Source: Candidatus Saccharibacteria bacterium UBA3225 (GTDB taxonomy: Bacteria > Patescibacteriota > Saccharimonadia > Saccharimonadales > Saccharimonadaceae). Taken from it: a stretch of DNA of 10,317 nucleotides. Both the position numbers and the translations under genes were made by a program. The notes under the pieces were generated by a model that saw only the letters and a program-made list of their open reading frames with translations, made no database searches and was not told where the DNA came from. Shown here in pieces: positions 1 through 5,802 of the stretch. Within the stretch, counting starts at the first letter, position 1. Each line of letters begins with the position of its first letter. The stretch is from assembly GCA_002363515.1 (NCBI GenBank), contig DEVX01000066.1:1-10317 (forward strand). Reading direction: 5' to 3'.

Positions 1-2
1 AT

Positions 3-9
3 GGAGGAG
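3..9 (+). promoter_or_regulatory. Shine-Dalgarno site deciding the first gene's start
   Basis: GGAGGAG is a perfect anti-16S match six bases before the ATG at 16. It would lie inside the coding sequence if translation began at base 1, so it favours the downstream ATG. Confidence 0.65.
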
Positions 10-15
10 ACTATC

Positions 16-1191
16 ATGAGTGAAACTAAGAAAACGATCGAAAAGGTCGAAGAAGTGAAGGAAAATCCCGTGGTCGCCAAACTGAAAGAGTATGGCATCA
101 ATGCGGAAACCATCAAAAACATCGAGGAGAAACTCGGTGTCGAGACTCTCGAAGATCTCTACGTACTGGAGGTTGAAGACCTGACGGGCGTCGGTCTGAA
201 ACTGGCCAAAGCTCGCCGGCTCATCTCTGATCTTAAAAAAGAACAGAAAGCAACCGTTATGCCCGAAGCAACCACAAAAGCAGCGGCCATTCCGCCGGCG
301 CTTGAAATGTTGCTCCCTTCTGTACCCACCGATGAATCTTGGCTCACCGCCTTGAAAACTGGTGGTATCCTGAAAGTGGACGAATCGTCTTACATTGCAG
401 CAATTAGAGCTGCTTTGGCAGATCGTGCCGGACTCTACAATGTACCGGAAGCTCTCGCGAAAGCCATGGAAAAATATGCGGACGAGACCGAAGAGCAAGT
501 CGATCCGACCTTCTACGCACTCCGTAAATCTCTGACCCGCCGGGCCTATGGCGACATCTTTGCAGCCATTGATGGCCTCGACGGCTCCTTCATTACCGAA
601 GGTCGTCGAAGTGAATTTCTGGGGCGTATTCGCACCACTCTCTGGCCGGCCATCGCCGAAAGTTATCAGGCACTCGATGCCTGGTATGAAACCAGAAGAA
701 GTAATTTGCTCGACCCGAGCATGCTGTCGGCATCAATTGTTGGTGCTCTGAACGGTTCCTCGGCTGTCGGAATGCTTCCGCCACCGGATACTTCGCCGCT
801 TCATGATGCAGCCGATACCTTGGTTAACTCGATTAACCGTGTATTTCGTGGCACCGGCGTTCAGATTGTTGCTGCTCTGGCCTATGAAGCCAACAACATC
901 AGAAATACTCTCGAAGATCCACGTTTGCCGTCAATGGTTGGCGTGAAGAATCGCGAGCTGATGCTGAAGAAAATCGGCGCCAGCGTCTCTAGCAATTATG
1001 TCCGGCTCGAACAGAACCTGGTCAAATATGTCCTTGGTTTTGTGAAGCACGACACCATCACTTCCGATGCGGAAGTAGATTACTTTGTCGCACTCTGGCA
1101 ACTCGGTTCGCAAATCAACTGGAGCGAACTGGGCGTAGCAAGACCTGAACGCAGTGGCGTTAAAAGTCTGACCGGAAAAAACATTCTGTAA
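16..1191 (+). CDS. SAM-like-domain helical protein of unknown function
   Basis: No named family is recognised for the whole protein (391 aa). After a short charged lead, residues about 19-74 read like a SAM (sterile alpha motif)-type or similar small helical bundle, with pattern LGVETLEDLYVL then EDLTGVGLKLAKARRL. Such domains usually mediate protein-protein or nucleic-acid contacts. A lysine/alanine/proline-rich linker follows. The remaining ~290 residues look alpha-helical, without a signal peptide, membrane segment or obvious catalytic motif. An ATG at base 1 is also in frame, but a perfect GGAGGAG lies at 3-9, six bases before the ATG at 16, so I prefer 16. The upstream promoter is outside the window. 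The gene is clearly richer in G+C than the genes right of 3950 and ends at a strong hairpin terminator. It may be a well-expressed structural protein, but that is a guess. Confidence 0.75.
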   Translation: MSETKKTIEKVEEVKENPVVAKLKEYGINAETIKNIEEKLGVETLEDLYVLEVEDLTGVGLKLAKARRLISDLKKEQKATVMPEATTKAAAIPPALEMLLPSVPTDESWLTALKTGGILKVDESSYIAAIRAALADRAGLYNVPEALAKAMEKYADETEEQVDPTFYALRKSLTRRAYGDIFAAIDGLDGSFITEGRRSEFLGRIRTTLWPAIAESYQALDAWYETRRSNLLDPSMLSASIVGALNGSSAVGMLPPPDTSPLHDAADTLVNSINRVFRGTGVQIVAALAYEANNIRNTLEDPRLPSMVGVKNRELMLKKIGASVSSNYVRLEQNLVKYVLGFVKHDTITSDAEVDYFVALWQLGSQINWSELGVARPERSGVKSLTGKNIL

Positions 1192-1203
1192 ATCGCACAT
1201 TAA

Positions 1204-1231
1204 AAAGAGGCCCCGAGTTAGGGGCCTTTTT
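1204..1231. terminator. Bidirectional rho-independent terminator
   Basis: A six-base-pair GC stem (GGCCCC at 1209-1214, GGGGCC at 1221-1226) closes a six-base loop. It is flanked by A-rich and T-rich arms that extend the pairing, so each strand has a hairpin followed by a T run. It lies between two convergent genes. The TGA stop of the minus-strand gene (1231-1233) touches the end of the T run, so that gene ends right at its terminator. Confidence 0.88.
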
Positions 1232-2403
1232 CATGCCTGTGGTAGCCAGACATATTTATAGAATAAAACTGTTGCAATCTTACGGAAGTCATCATCATAA
1301 AAGGGTGAATCTCCGTCGAATTCCGGATGTGAGCTAGTATTGAAACTAGTTTTACCGGTAAATCTGCTATAACCTTTATGAAGCAAGCGATACTGAATCA
1401 GATTCGACTCAATTCTTTCGAGCGTCAATCTCCGTTTCCCATTCTTTCGATACCGCCAGGCCGCCGAGATAACATAATCTTCTATGTTGAAGACTCTTTT
1501 GCCAGGAAGCCACGCAGAATTAAAGAATAGATGTGCTTGATTCGGATCGCCGATATAGAACTTATTATCTTTCTTAAAATCACTATAGCGTACGACATCA
1601 AGGTCCGAATCGGTTGTGCCATAGCCTCTTAAGAAAGAACCACCAACGAGTGCAATATCAAACGGATCCATTTCTTCTTGATAAGCCGTCAATCGGTCCA
1701 AAACTACATCTAAATTCGGATAAAATGGACCAGTTAAACAGGCGTTTGGTGTCACTAAGTCACCTAGCGGTTTATCTTTTTCTTCCAGCCATTTGGCTCG
1801 ATTTGGCGAAATGTAGAGTGGTTCTAGACGTGTAAAATCCGGAATATCTTTTGTAAGGACAACCAGCTCATCCAGCTGCTCTGGCTTTAAGATATTTCGT
1901 TCGGAAATAATTCCCCAAGTTTCTTTGAAACTACGAACTAATACTTCGTGGTGAATATTCTGCGAGATTAAATCGTGAACTTCACTTGTTGTGAGGTAGC
2001 CATAATCAAGTAGCCAAGGTGTAAGATGGGCACACTTTACGACTCGCGGTAATTCCCCATTCGGTCGGGCATCCGGCTCCATCATGTCACCTTCGTGAAA
2101 GTTCTCCCTCACGTCCATCGTGCCAAGCATGCTGTACCATGTGTCAAGATACACTTCTCGAAACCAAAGCGGTGCATCTTTTAAGATCTCAAAAGGAATG
2201 TATAAAATAATCCGCTTCGAATCTTCGTGATCAAGAAGCTGCGCTAAAGCTAAGTATACTAGCTCCGGTACATATGCAAATTTGACACCGGCATACTTAT
2301 CAAAGAATTGCTCCAACATCAAAGCGTGCCTAGCCCGGACCAAACCATGCTTCATAGCAAACTCAAACTGAGATTCTATAATTGGCTTTCTAATATGCAG
2401 CAC
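1231..2403 (-). CDS. Polymerase-beta-type nucleotidyltransferase domain protein
   Basis: A 390-aa protein whose C-terminal half carries the signature of the DNA polymerase beta-like nucleotidyltransferase superfamily. GGS is at 254-256, followed ten residues later by the metal-binding pair D267-x-D269 in GYGTTDSDLDVV. This superfamily transfers a nucleotidyl group to a protein, RNA or small molecule; the acceptor cannot be told here. The ~250 residues before the motif look helical and are not recognised, which is much longer than in minimal MNT-type antitoxin nucleotidyltransferases, and no HEPN partner gene adjoins. A TTG at 2436 would add 11 residues, but GTG at 2403 follows AAAGGGGGG at six-base spacing, and the predicted transcript begins at about 2437. 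The gene is a monocistron on the opposite strand to everything else in the window. Confidence 0.8.
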   Translation of the reverse strand: MLHIRKPIIESQFEFAMKHGLVRARHALMLEQFFDKYAGVKFAYVPELVYLALAQLLDHEDSKRIILYIPFEILKDAPLWFREVYLDTWYSMLGTMDVRENFHEGDMMEPDARPNGELPRVVKCAHLTPWLLDYGYLTTSEVHDLISQNIHHEVLVRSFKETWGIISERNILKPEQLDELVVLTKDIPDFTRLEPLYISPNRAKWLEEKDKPLGDLVTPNACLTGPFYPNLDVVLDRLTAYQEEMDPFDIALVGGSFLRGYGTTDSDLDVVRYSDFKKDNKFYIGDPNQAHLFFNSAWLPGKRVFNIEDYVISAAWRYRKNGKRRLTLERIESNLIQYRLLHKGYSRFTGKTSFNTSSHPEFDGDSPFYDDDFRKIATVLFYKYVWLPQA

Positions 2404-2409
2404 TTTTAT

Positions 2410-2418
2410 CCCCCCTTT
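2410..2418 (-). promoter_or_regulatory. Shine-Dalgarno site for the nucleotidyltransferase gene
   Basis: On the minus strand this reads AAAGGGGGG, ending six bases before the GTG at 2403. It decides between that GTG and the upstream TTG at 2436. Confidence 0.75.
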
Positions 2419-2440
2419 CAAATTATTAATGTACAATACA

Positions 2441-2456
2441 TATATTATATAATATA
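2441..2456. repeat. Perfect 16-bp AT palindrome in the divergent intergenic region
   Basis: TATATTATATAATATA is its own reverse complement, so it presents a TATAAT hexamer on each strand (2448-2453 plus, 2449-2444 minus). The minus hexamer has a well-placed -35; the plus hexamer has no good -35. It may be a two-way -10 core or an operator overlapping the promoter, or simply a result of AT richness. Confidence 0.6.
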
Positions 2457-2472
2457 TTTAATGCTATTTCAA
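2444..2472 (-). promoter_or_regulatory. Sigma-70-type promoter of the nucleotidyltransferase gene
   Basis: On the minus strand TTGAAA (2472-2467) and a consensus TATAAT (2449-2444) are separated by exactly 17 bases. The predicted transcription start is near 2437, giving a leader of about 34 bases that contains the Shine-Dalgarno site. This start would exclude most of any ribosome contact upstream of the alternative TTG. Confidence 0.8.
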
Positions 2473-2500
2473 GATAACAGAGAAAACGATTTTATGGTAG

Positions 2501-2506
2501 TATAAG
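2501..2506 (+). promoter_or_regulatory. Possible -10 element for the membrane protein gene
   Basis: TATAAG lies 28 bases before the ATG at 2534, which would place the start of the transcript near 2513. No convincing -35 or extended -10 is visible, so this is a weak call. The plus-strand hexamer in the palindrome at 2448 is an alternative. Confidence 0.3.
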
Positions 2507-2523
2507 AGTAGAACAGAGTGATT

Positions 2524-2527
2524 GGAG
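2524..2527 (+). promoter_or_regulatory. Shine-Dalgarno site deciding the membrane protein start
   Basis: GGAG lies six bases before the ATG at 2534 and sits inside the first codons of the alternative TTG start at 2522, which favours the ATG. Confidence 0.65.
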
Positions 2528-2533
2528 TTAACA

Positions 2534-3346
2534 ATGAAGATTAATATTACTGATTCGGCAGACAAAAAATACTACAACGAATTTTACTGGATACTACTCA
2601 ACTACGACTTCCTCCACGAAGAGCCAAAGTCACGCGTGCACTTCGCAACCACTAGGCCTCTAGTTTATGCAATTGTATCGGTCGTCATGATCTTAACCTT
2701 TGTTATTTCGCTCCTCATCAATCACCACATCATTAATGTCTATCCAATCATCTTTTTTTCTATCGTCTTAGTTATCAGTACAATCTACTTCTTCTATGTT
2801 CGTCATTGTATCAACAAATATCATAGTATTAAGGGCAAACGCAGCCTCCAAATCGCAAAATACTTCATCGAAGTCCAGAACACCAGCGGTAAATATCGCT
2901 TGCTCTGGAAAGATACCAAATCCGTTATCTTCAATCACTACACGATTTGTTTCATCCCGAAAGATCCAACCAAGATTTTGATTTCTACCCGTATTGAATA
3001 CAAGAAACAGATTAAGAAAGCGATTCGCGAATACAACAAGCGTCGTCTAGTAGTAGATAATACTAAACTCTACGAAAAGAAACCGAAGAAAACTCCAGAA
3101 AAAGAGCTCACCGAAGCTTTGAATGAATTAAAACCAGAAGCAAGAGAGCTCGAAGAGCCAATCGAAAAGGCTCCAGCAAAGAAAGCAGTCGCAAGAAGCG
3201 CCAAGAAGAATACCGTTAAAGCCAAAACTAAGCCAAAGACTACAAAGAAAACCGCTGCTAAGAAAACTTCAACCAAGAAGACTACCACTAAGACTACTGC
3301 CAAGAAACCGGCCGCCAAGAAGAAAACTACTAAAAAGGCAAAGTAA
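2534..3346 (+). CDS. Two-helix membrane protein with histone-H1-like basic tail
   Basis: A 270-aa protein in three parts. Residues 1-40 are soluble. Two hydrophobic helices at about 43-62 and 69-88 form a short hairpin. The segment at about 95-150 resembles the PH-like domain that follows such hairpins in YcxB-type proteins, with a beta-rich pattern including YRLLWKDTKSV. The last ~100 residues turn from a charged Glu/Lys linker into a Lys/Ala/Thr/Pro repeat (KKTAAKKTSTKKTTTKTTAKK) like histone H1 tails and bacterial Hc1/AlgP-like DNA-binding tails. The positive-inside rule puts the tail in the cytoplasm, where it could bind DNA, RNA or acidic lipids. The ATG at 2534 is chosen over an in-frame TTG at 2522 because GGAG (2524-2527) lies six bases upstream. 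The gene overlaps the next by one base (TAATG), so the two are probably co-translated. Confidence 0.75.
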   Translation: MKINITDSADKKYYNEFYWILLNYDFLHEEPKSRVHFATTRPLVYAIVSVVMILTFVISLLINHHIINVYPIIFFSIVLVISTIYFFYVRHCINKYHSIKGKRSLQIAKYFIEVQNTSGKYRLLWKDTKSVIFNHYTICFIPKDPTKILISTRIEYKKQIKKAIREYNKRRLVVDNTKLYEKKPKKTPEKELTEALNELKPEARELEEPIEKAPAKKAVARSAKKNTVKAKTKPKTTKKTAAKKTSTKKTTTKTTAKKPAAKKKTTKKAK

Positions 3347-3951
3347 TGAAATACCAAGATAAAGCGCGTGGGATGTTAGTCGGACTAGCCGTCGGCGATG
3401 CTTTGGGCGCTCCGGTAGAATTTGGCTATTCAAGTGATTTTATTAAAAAGCTAGGGGAGGAGCTTGAGTACTTTCATGATACCCCTCGTTGTCAGAGTGG
3501 TGTCTGGACCGACGACACAGAAATGGCGCTCTGGGAAATAAGACAAAGATTTAATGTCGGTAGTTTCTATGCGGAACGACTGATTCGAACAGAGACGAAT
3601 CATTTCGAAAACGAGACAGAGTTTATTGCCTATCAAGAGATGGGTATAGATCAATATGTCTTCGTAGCGACTCTAGATGGCCGAACTTCGGACATGTGCC
3701 GGAGCCATGATGGCCAGATCTACAAGATGAGCGAGCGACAAGAGGGCTATAATTACCCTCCGCTTCATCCTTTCTGTCGCTCTACAGTGCGTGGATATAT
3801 TGGTAAAGATTATGAACCGAAGATGCGCTCAGCAAGAAATAAGCTTGGCGGCAAATATTTTGTACCAAACATGAGTTATAATGAATGGATCAAAGACGTC
3901 CAGTTCAACCCTAATGTCTATCCTGTCGACGTCCCGACAATCATGCCGTAA
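3346..3951 (+). CDS. Chimera of truncated ADP-ribosylglycohydrolase and phage Mu gpF/SPP1 gp7-like domain
   Basis: This 201-aa protein joins two unrelated families. Residues 1 to about 62 are the N-terminus of an ADP-ribosylglycohydrolase (DraG/ARH), with GLAVGDALGAPVEF at 13-26 and the first metal motif WTDDT at 54-58. The rest of the enzyme, including the second metal motif GGDxDT, is absent, so ARH activity is not expected. From about residue 66 the chain follows the C-terminal part of phage minor head proteins: RLIRTETN at 78-85, TLDGRTSDMC ending at C118, D122-G123, PPLHPFCRST at 138-147, and a closing VPNMSYNEW segment. Those proteins help head assembly or DNA packaging and also occur as carriers of polymorphic toxins. 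The reading frame is open across the join, so it is translated as one protein if expressed. Its start overlaps the preceding stop (TAATG), with AAGG at 3335-3338. No capsid genes are nearby. It could be a frozen in-frame deletion product or a functional fusion. Confidence 0.8.
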   Translation: MKYQDKARGMLVGLAVGDALGAPVEFGYSSDFIKKLGEELEYFHDTPRCQSGVWTDDTEMALWEIRQRFNVGSFYAERLIRTETNHFENETEFIAYQEMGIDQYVFVATLDGRTSDMCRSHDGQIYKMSERQEGYNYPPLHPFCRSTVRGYIGKDYEPKMRSARNKLGGKYFVPNMSYNEWIKDVQFNPNVYPVDVPTIMP

Positions 3952-3963
3952 ATATGATATAAT
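3934..3963 (+). promoter_or_regulatory. Extended -10 promoter for the 170-aa unknown gene
   Basis: TGATATAAT at 3955-3963 is a consensus extended -10. CCGACA at 3934-3939 gives a four-of-six -35 at 18-base spacing. The start would fall near 3970, downstream of the ATG at 3967, which supports the ATG at 3988. The -35 lies inside the end of the chimeric gene. Confidence 0.6.
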
Positions 3964-3987
3964 AATATGTATAATGAGGTAATTAAC

Positions 3988-4500
3988 ATGTTTAATGCGG
4001 CGAATAAAACAAAACAATATGCGACAATACTCGAACATACATATGCTAATTTATTAGAGCGCTATATATACGACACTTTCACTCCCTGCATAGAGAACCC
4101 ATCCAGAATAGCGAAATGGAGAGTTACTACGGCGTGCAATTTGCTTTGCTCAGCTCAAAACGCAATGAATCAACTACCTTTCGATTACCCACAACTTAGC
4201 CCCAATGACCTATTTAGACTTTCCCCAGAAATCTTTAATGAGCAAATGGACAATACCGCCATCACTAGCCTAGAAATGAATGACGCAAAAGACGACGAAT
4301 CCCCTAGCCAAATAATAAAGGATCTCGATCGACAGATTTGCAATAACATACGAAATGAAATCGCACTATCATTGAACACAAACATAATGGAAGACACGAA
4401 AATTGGCAAGTTCGCCTTTCAGAAATCTGTTTTAAAAGAGAACGAAGATGTGATTTTGAATGAGTTGAATAAAACTTTAGGCGATCTTTCATTATTGTGA
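3988..4500 (+). CDS. Unrecognised 170-aa soluble protein
   Basis: I do not recognise this protein. It looks mostly alpha-helical, with an aromatic, Asn-rich N-terminal third, three cysteines between about 40 and 55, an acidic linker near 105-115, and a helical C-terminus rich in Asn and Leu. There is no signal peptide or membrane helix. An upstream in-frame ATG at 3967 was not chosen because GAGG at 3976-3979 sits eight bases before the ATG at 3988 and because the predicted transcript starts near 3970. It has its own promoter and terminator, so it is probably a single-gene unit. The base composition shifts to AT-rich from here to the end of the window. Confidence 0.65.
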   Translation: MFNAANKTKQYATILEHTYANLLERYIYDTFTPCIENPSRIAKWRVTTACNLLCSAQNAMNQLPFDYPQLSPNDLFRLSPEIFNEQMDNTAITSLEMNDAKDDESPSQIIKDLDRQICNNIRNEIALSLNTNIMEDTKIGKFAFQKSVLKENEDVILNELNKTLGDLSLL

Positions 4501-4514
4501 TAAAATAAAGACAT

Positions 4515-4567
4515 AAAATCAGCCCTCCGCGTAGTTCTGCTACGTGCAGCAATCGGGCTGATTTTTT
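4515..4567 (+). terminator. Rho-independent terminator with nested inner hairpin
   Basis: AAAATCAGCCC (4515-4525) pairs with GGGCTGATTTT (4555-4565), followed by more T to 4567. Inside the loop a second stem, CGTAG (4530-4534) with CTACG (4540-4544), closes on TTCTG. The two-tier structure is longer than a minimal terminator. It lies after the 170-aa gene and directly before the next promoter, so it separates two transcription units. Confidence 0.8.
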
Positions 4568-4576
4568 GTCGGAATA

Positions 4577-4585
4577 TGTTATAAT
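4577..4585 (+). promoter_or_regulatory. Extended -10 promoter placing the start at the ATG
   Basis: TGTTATAAT is a consensus extended -10 that ends seven bases before the ATG at 4593. The start would be at or within a base or two of that ATG, so the mRNA is likely leaderless, and no Shine-Dalgarno sequence can be fitted. No good -35 is seen; the hexamer CTGATT at 4558-4563 is the closest and overlaps the terminator arm. Confidence 0.6.
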
Positions 4586-4592
4586 ATAAGTA

Positions 4593-4922
4593 ATGAAGTA
4601 TACGAGTGAGTACGAAAAACTTGCAAAACGAATGGCGAAAGCCGTCGAACTTGAAGAGGCATGGAAAGATGTAGAAAAAGTATACGGAAAAAACGCTACG
4701 AAATCTCTTAAATCATTGACGCCGGCAGATCCACTCCTCTTACATGATTTAACGGTCATTTCACACTTGGGTGAGGGAAAATCTCGAAAAGAAGTACAAG
4801 AAATACTTGATAATTATACAGAGAAAGACTGGGAATATGATATGAAGAACTTTGCTATAACAATAACCAGGGCGAAGGATACTGCCAAGAGCTATATTGA
4901 TTCGAGGAAAAATAAAGAATGA
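4593..4922 (+). CDS. Small charged helical protein, first gene of the right-hand array
   Basis: No family is recognised for this 109-aa protein. It is very rich in Lys and Glu and looks like four or five helices, with a central PLLLHDLTVISHLGEGKSRKE segment (about residues 47-67) and a helical end rich in Lys/Ala. There is no membrane helix or signal peptide. The start is set by the -10 box seven bases upstream, making it the leader gene of a probable operon. Its stop overlaps the next start as ATGA (4919-4922), implying translational coupling, so the two small proteins are likely made in similar amounts and may form a pair. Nothing in the sequence identifies it as a toxin, antitoxin or adaptor. 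Confidence 0.65.
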   Translation: MKYTSEYEKLAKRMAKAVELEEAWKDVEKVYGKNATKSLKSLTPADPLLLHDLTVISHLGEGKSRKEVQEILDNYTEKDWEYDMKNFAITITRAKDTAKSYIDSRKNKE

Positions 4923-5224
4923 CGATATTTGGCAATAATGAACAAATCGTAAATACTAGCAAAAATGTCAATTGGTGGAGTGATGGTAGTACACAGACAA
5001 AAACAAACAATAGCATTTACGACGGAAATTCGATTGCCACTAAGACAAATAATACAATGTGGACCAAAACTGGCACCGTGACGCACTCCAGAAATACTTT
5101 CTGGGGTCCCGACGGTACATATAATCTAAGTGGAGGCATATTACACGGGCCTAATGGCCAAATATGGACGGGTGTAAATTCTGAGGACGATGCAATGTCA
5201 ATTATTGCGCATAAACTTAAATAG
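4919..5224 (+). CDS. Small protein with five 14-residue aromatic-x-DG repeats
   Basis: This 101-aa protein is built of a repeat of about 14-15 residues. The units begin near N16, N31, N45, N59 and G73, each with a small polar residue, a hydrophobic one, an aromatic (or His), then D/N-G or a variant: NVNWWSDG, NSIYDG, NTMWTKTG, NTFWGPDG, GILHGPNG. Between the units lie Thr/Lys/Asn stretches. Short repeats of this kind normally stack as beta-turns in a beta-solenoid or beta-hairpin ladder. The last ~15 residues (from about 87) are acidic then helical. There is no signal peptide, so it is presumably cytoplasmic. Its ATG overlaps the previous stop. Its function is unknown; a binding or scaffold role is inferred from the repeat alone. 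Confidence 0.7.
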   Translation: MTIFGNNEQIVNTSKNVNWWSDGSTQTKTNNSIYDGNSIATKTNNTMWTKTGTVTHSRNTFWGPDGTYNLSGGILHGPNGQIWTGVNSEDDAMSIIAHKLK

Positions 5225-5231
5225 AAAGGAG
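5225..5231 (+). promoter_or_regulatory. Strong Shine-Dalgarno site of the HD hydrolase gene
   Basis: AAAGGAG lies five bases before the ATG at 5237. It is the strongest ribosome site in the right-hand array, in contrast to the leaderless first gene, so this gene is translated independently within the operon. Confidence 0.7.
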
Positions 5232-5236
5232 AAAAT

Positions 5237-5800
5237 ATGAATGATGATTTACTTAATAGAGCGCTTATATTTGCAGTAAATGCCCACGCCGGAATGGTAC
5301 GAAAAGGAACGAATATGCCTTATATAGTTCATCCGATGGAGGCGGTTGCCATCGTAGCGTCGATAACAGATGACAAAGAAGTAATTGCAGCGGCAGCTTT
5401 ACATGATGTTGTTGAGGATACGAATTATACTATTGACGATATAAAAAAGGAGTTCGGAGATAAAGTTGCCGGCCTGGTTGCATCTGAATCTGAGAATAAG
5501 CGTCCAGAATTACCAGAGGAAGAAACATGGAAAATACGCAAAGAGGAGACGCTCGAACACCTTAAAAATGCATCTATTGAAACTAAAATAGTTACACTTG
5601 GAGATAAGCTTTCTAACGTCCGTGCAATCTACAGAGATTATTTAGAGCTTGGCGATAGACTTTGGGATCGTTTTAATCAAAAAGACAAAAGCGAACACGC
5701 ATGGTACTATTCCTCTATTGCAGATCTATTGTCGGACTTAAATAACTACCCTGCATGGAAAGAATATAAGGATCTCGTGAATAAAGTATTTGGAGAATAA
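5237..5800 (+). CDS. HD-domain phosphohydrolase of the SpoT/MESH1 (small alarmone hydrolase) type
   Basis: The 187-aa protein is a stand-alone HD domain. The full motif set of the RelA/SpoT hydrolase domain is visible: H17 and R22 in the first helix, PYIVHPMEA with H32, the central HDVVEDT with H56, D57, E60 and D61, and GDKLSNVRA with D123 and N127. In characterised members these residues hold a metal ion and remove the 3'-pyrophosphate of (p)ppGpp; MESH1-type enzymes also act on NADPH. No synthetase or ACT/TGS domain is present, as expected for a small alarmone hydrolase. The C-terminal extension (RFNQKDKSEHAWYY) is shared with a common group of uncharacterised HD proteins, so the real substrate may be another nucleotide. 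The gene lies 12 bases after the repeat protein and 2 bases before the FtsK-like gene, in a tight operon. Confidence 0.88.
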   Translation: MNDDLLNRALIFAVNAHAGMVRKGTNMPYIVHPMEAVAIVASITDDKEVIAAAALHDVVEDTNYTIDDIKKEFGDKVAGLVASESENKRPELPEEETWKIRKEETLEHLKNASIETKIVTLGDKLSNVRAIYRDYLELGDRLWDRFNQKDKSEHAWYYSSIADLLSDLNNYPAWKEYKDLVNKVFGE

Positions 5801-5802
5801 TT

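Noticed and set aside
3070..3357. 95-aa minus-strand open frame rich in Val, Phe and Leu that looks like a membrane protein
   Set aside because: It is the antisense of the Lys/Ala/Thr-rich tail: AAG and AAA codons read backwards give Leu and Phe. It has no ribosome site or promoter.
4515..4567. Possible small RNA or riboswitch in the nested hairpin
   Set aside because: The outer stem plus T run is fully explained as a terminator of the preceding gene. The inner stem is short, and no conserved riboswitch core is recognised.
4304..4759. 151-aa minus-strand open frame
   Set aside because: It spans the strong terminator and the plus-strand promoter at 4577 and overlaps two plus genes. Its composition is Ser/Phe-rich as expected from antisense, and no Shine-Dalgarno site is present.
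4593..5224. Toxin-antitoxin pair made of the two coupled small genes
   Set aside because: The size and coupling fit, but neither protein shows a known toxin or antitoxin motif, and both belong to a longer operon. There is not enough to call it.
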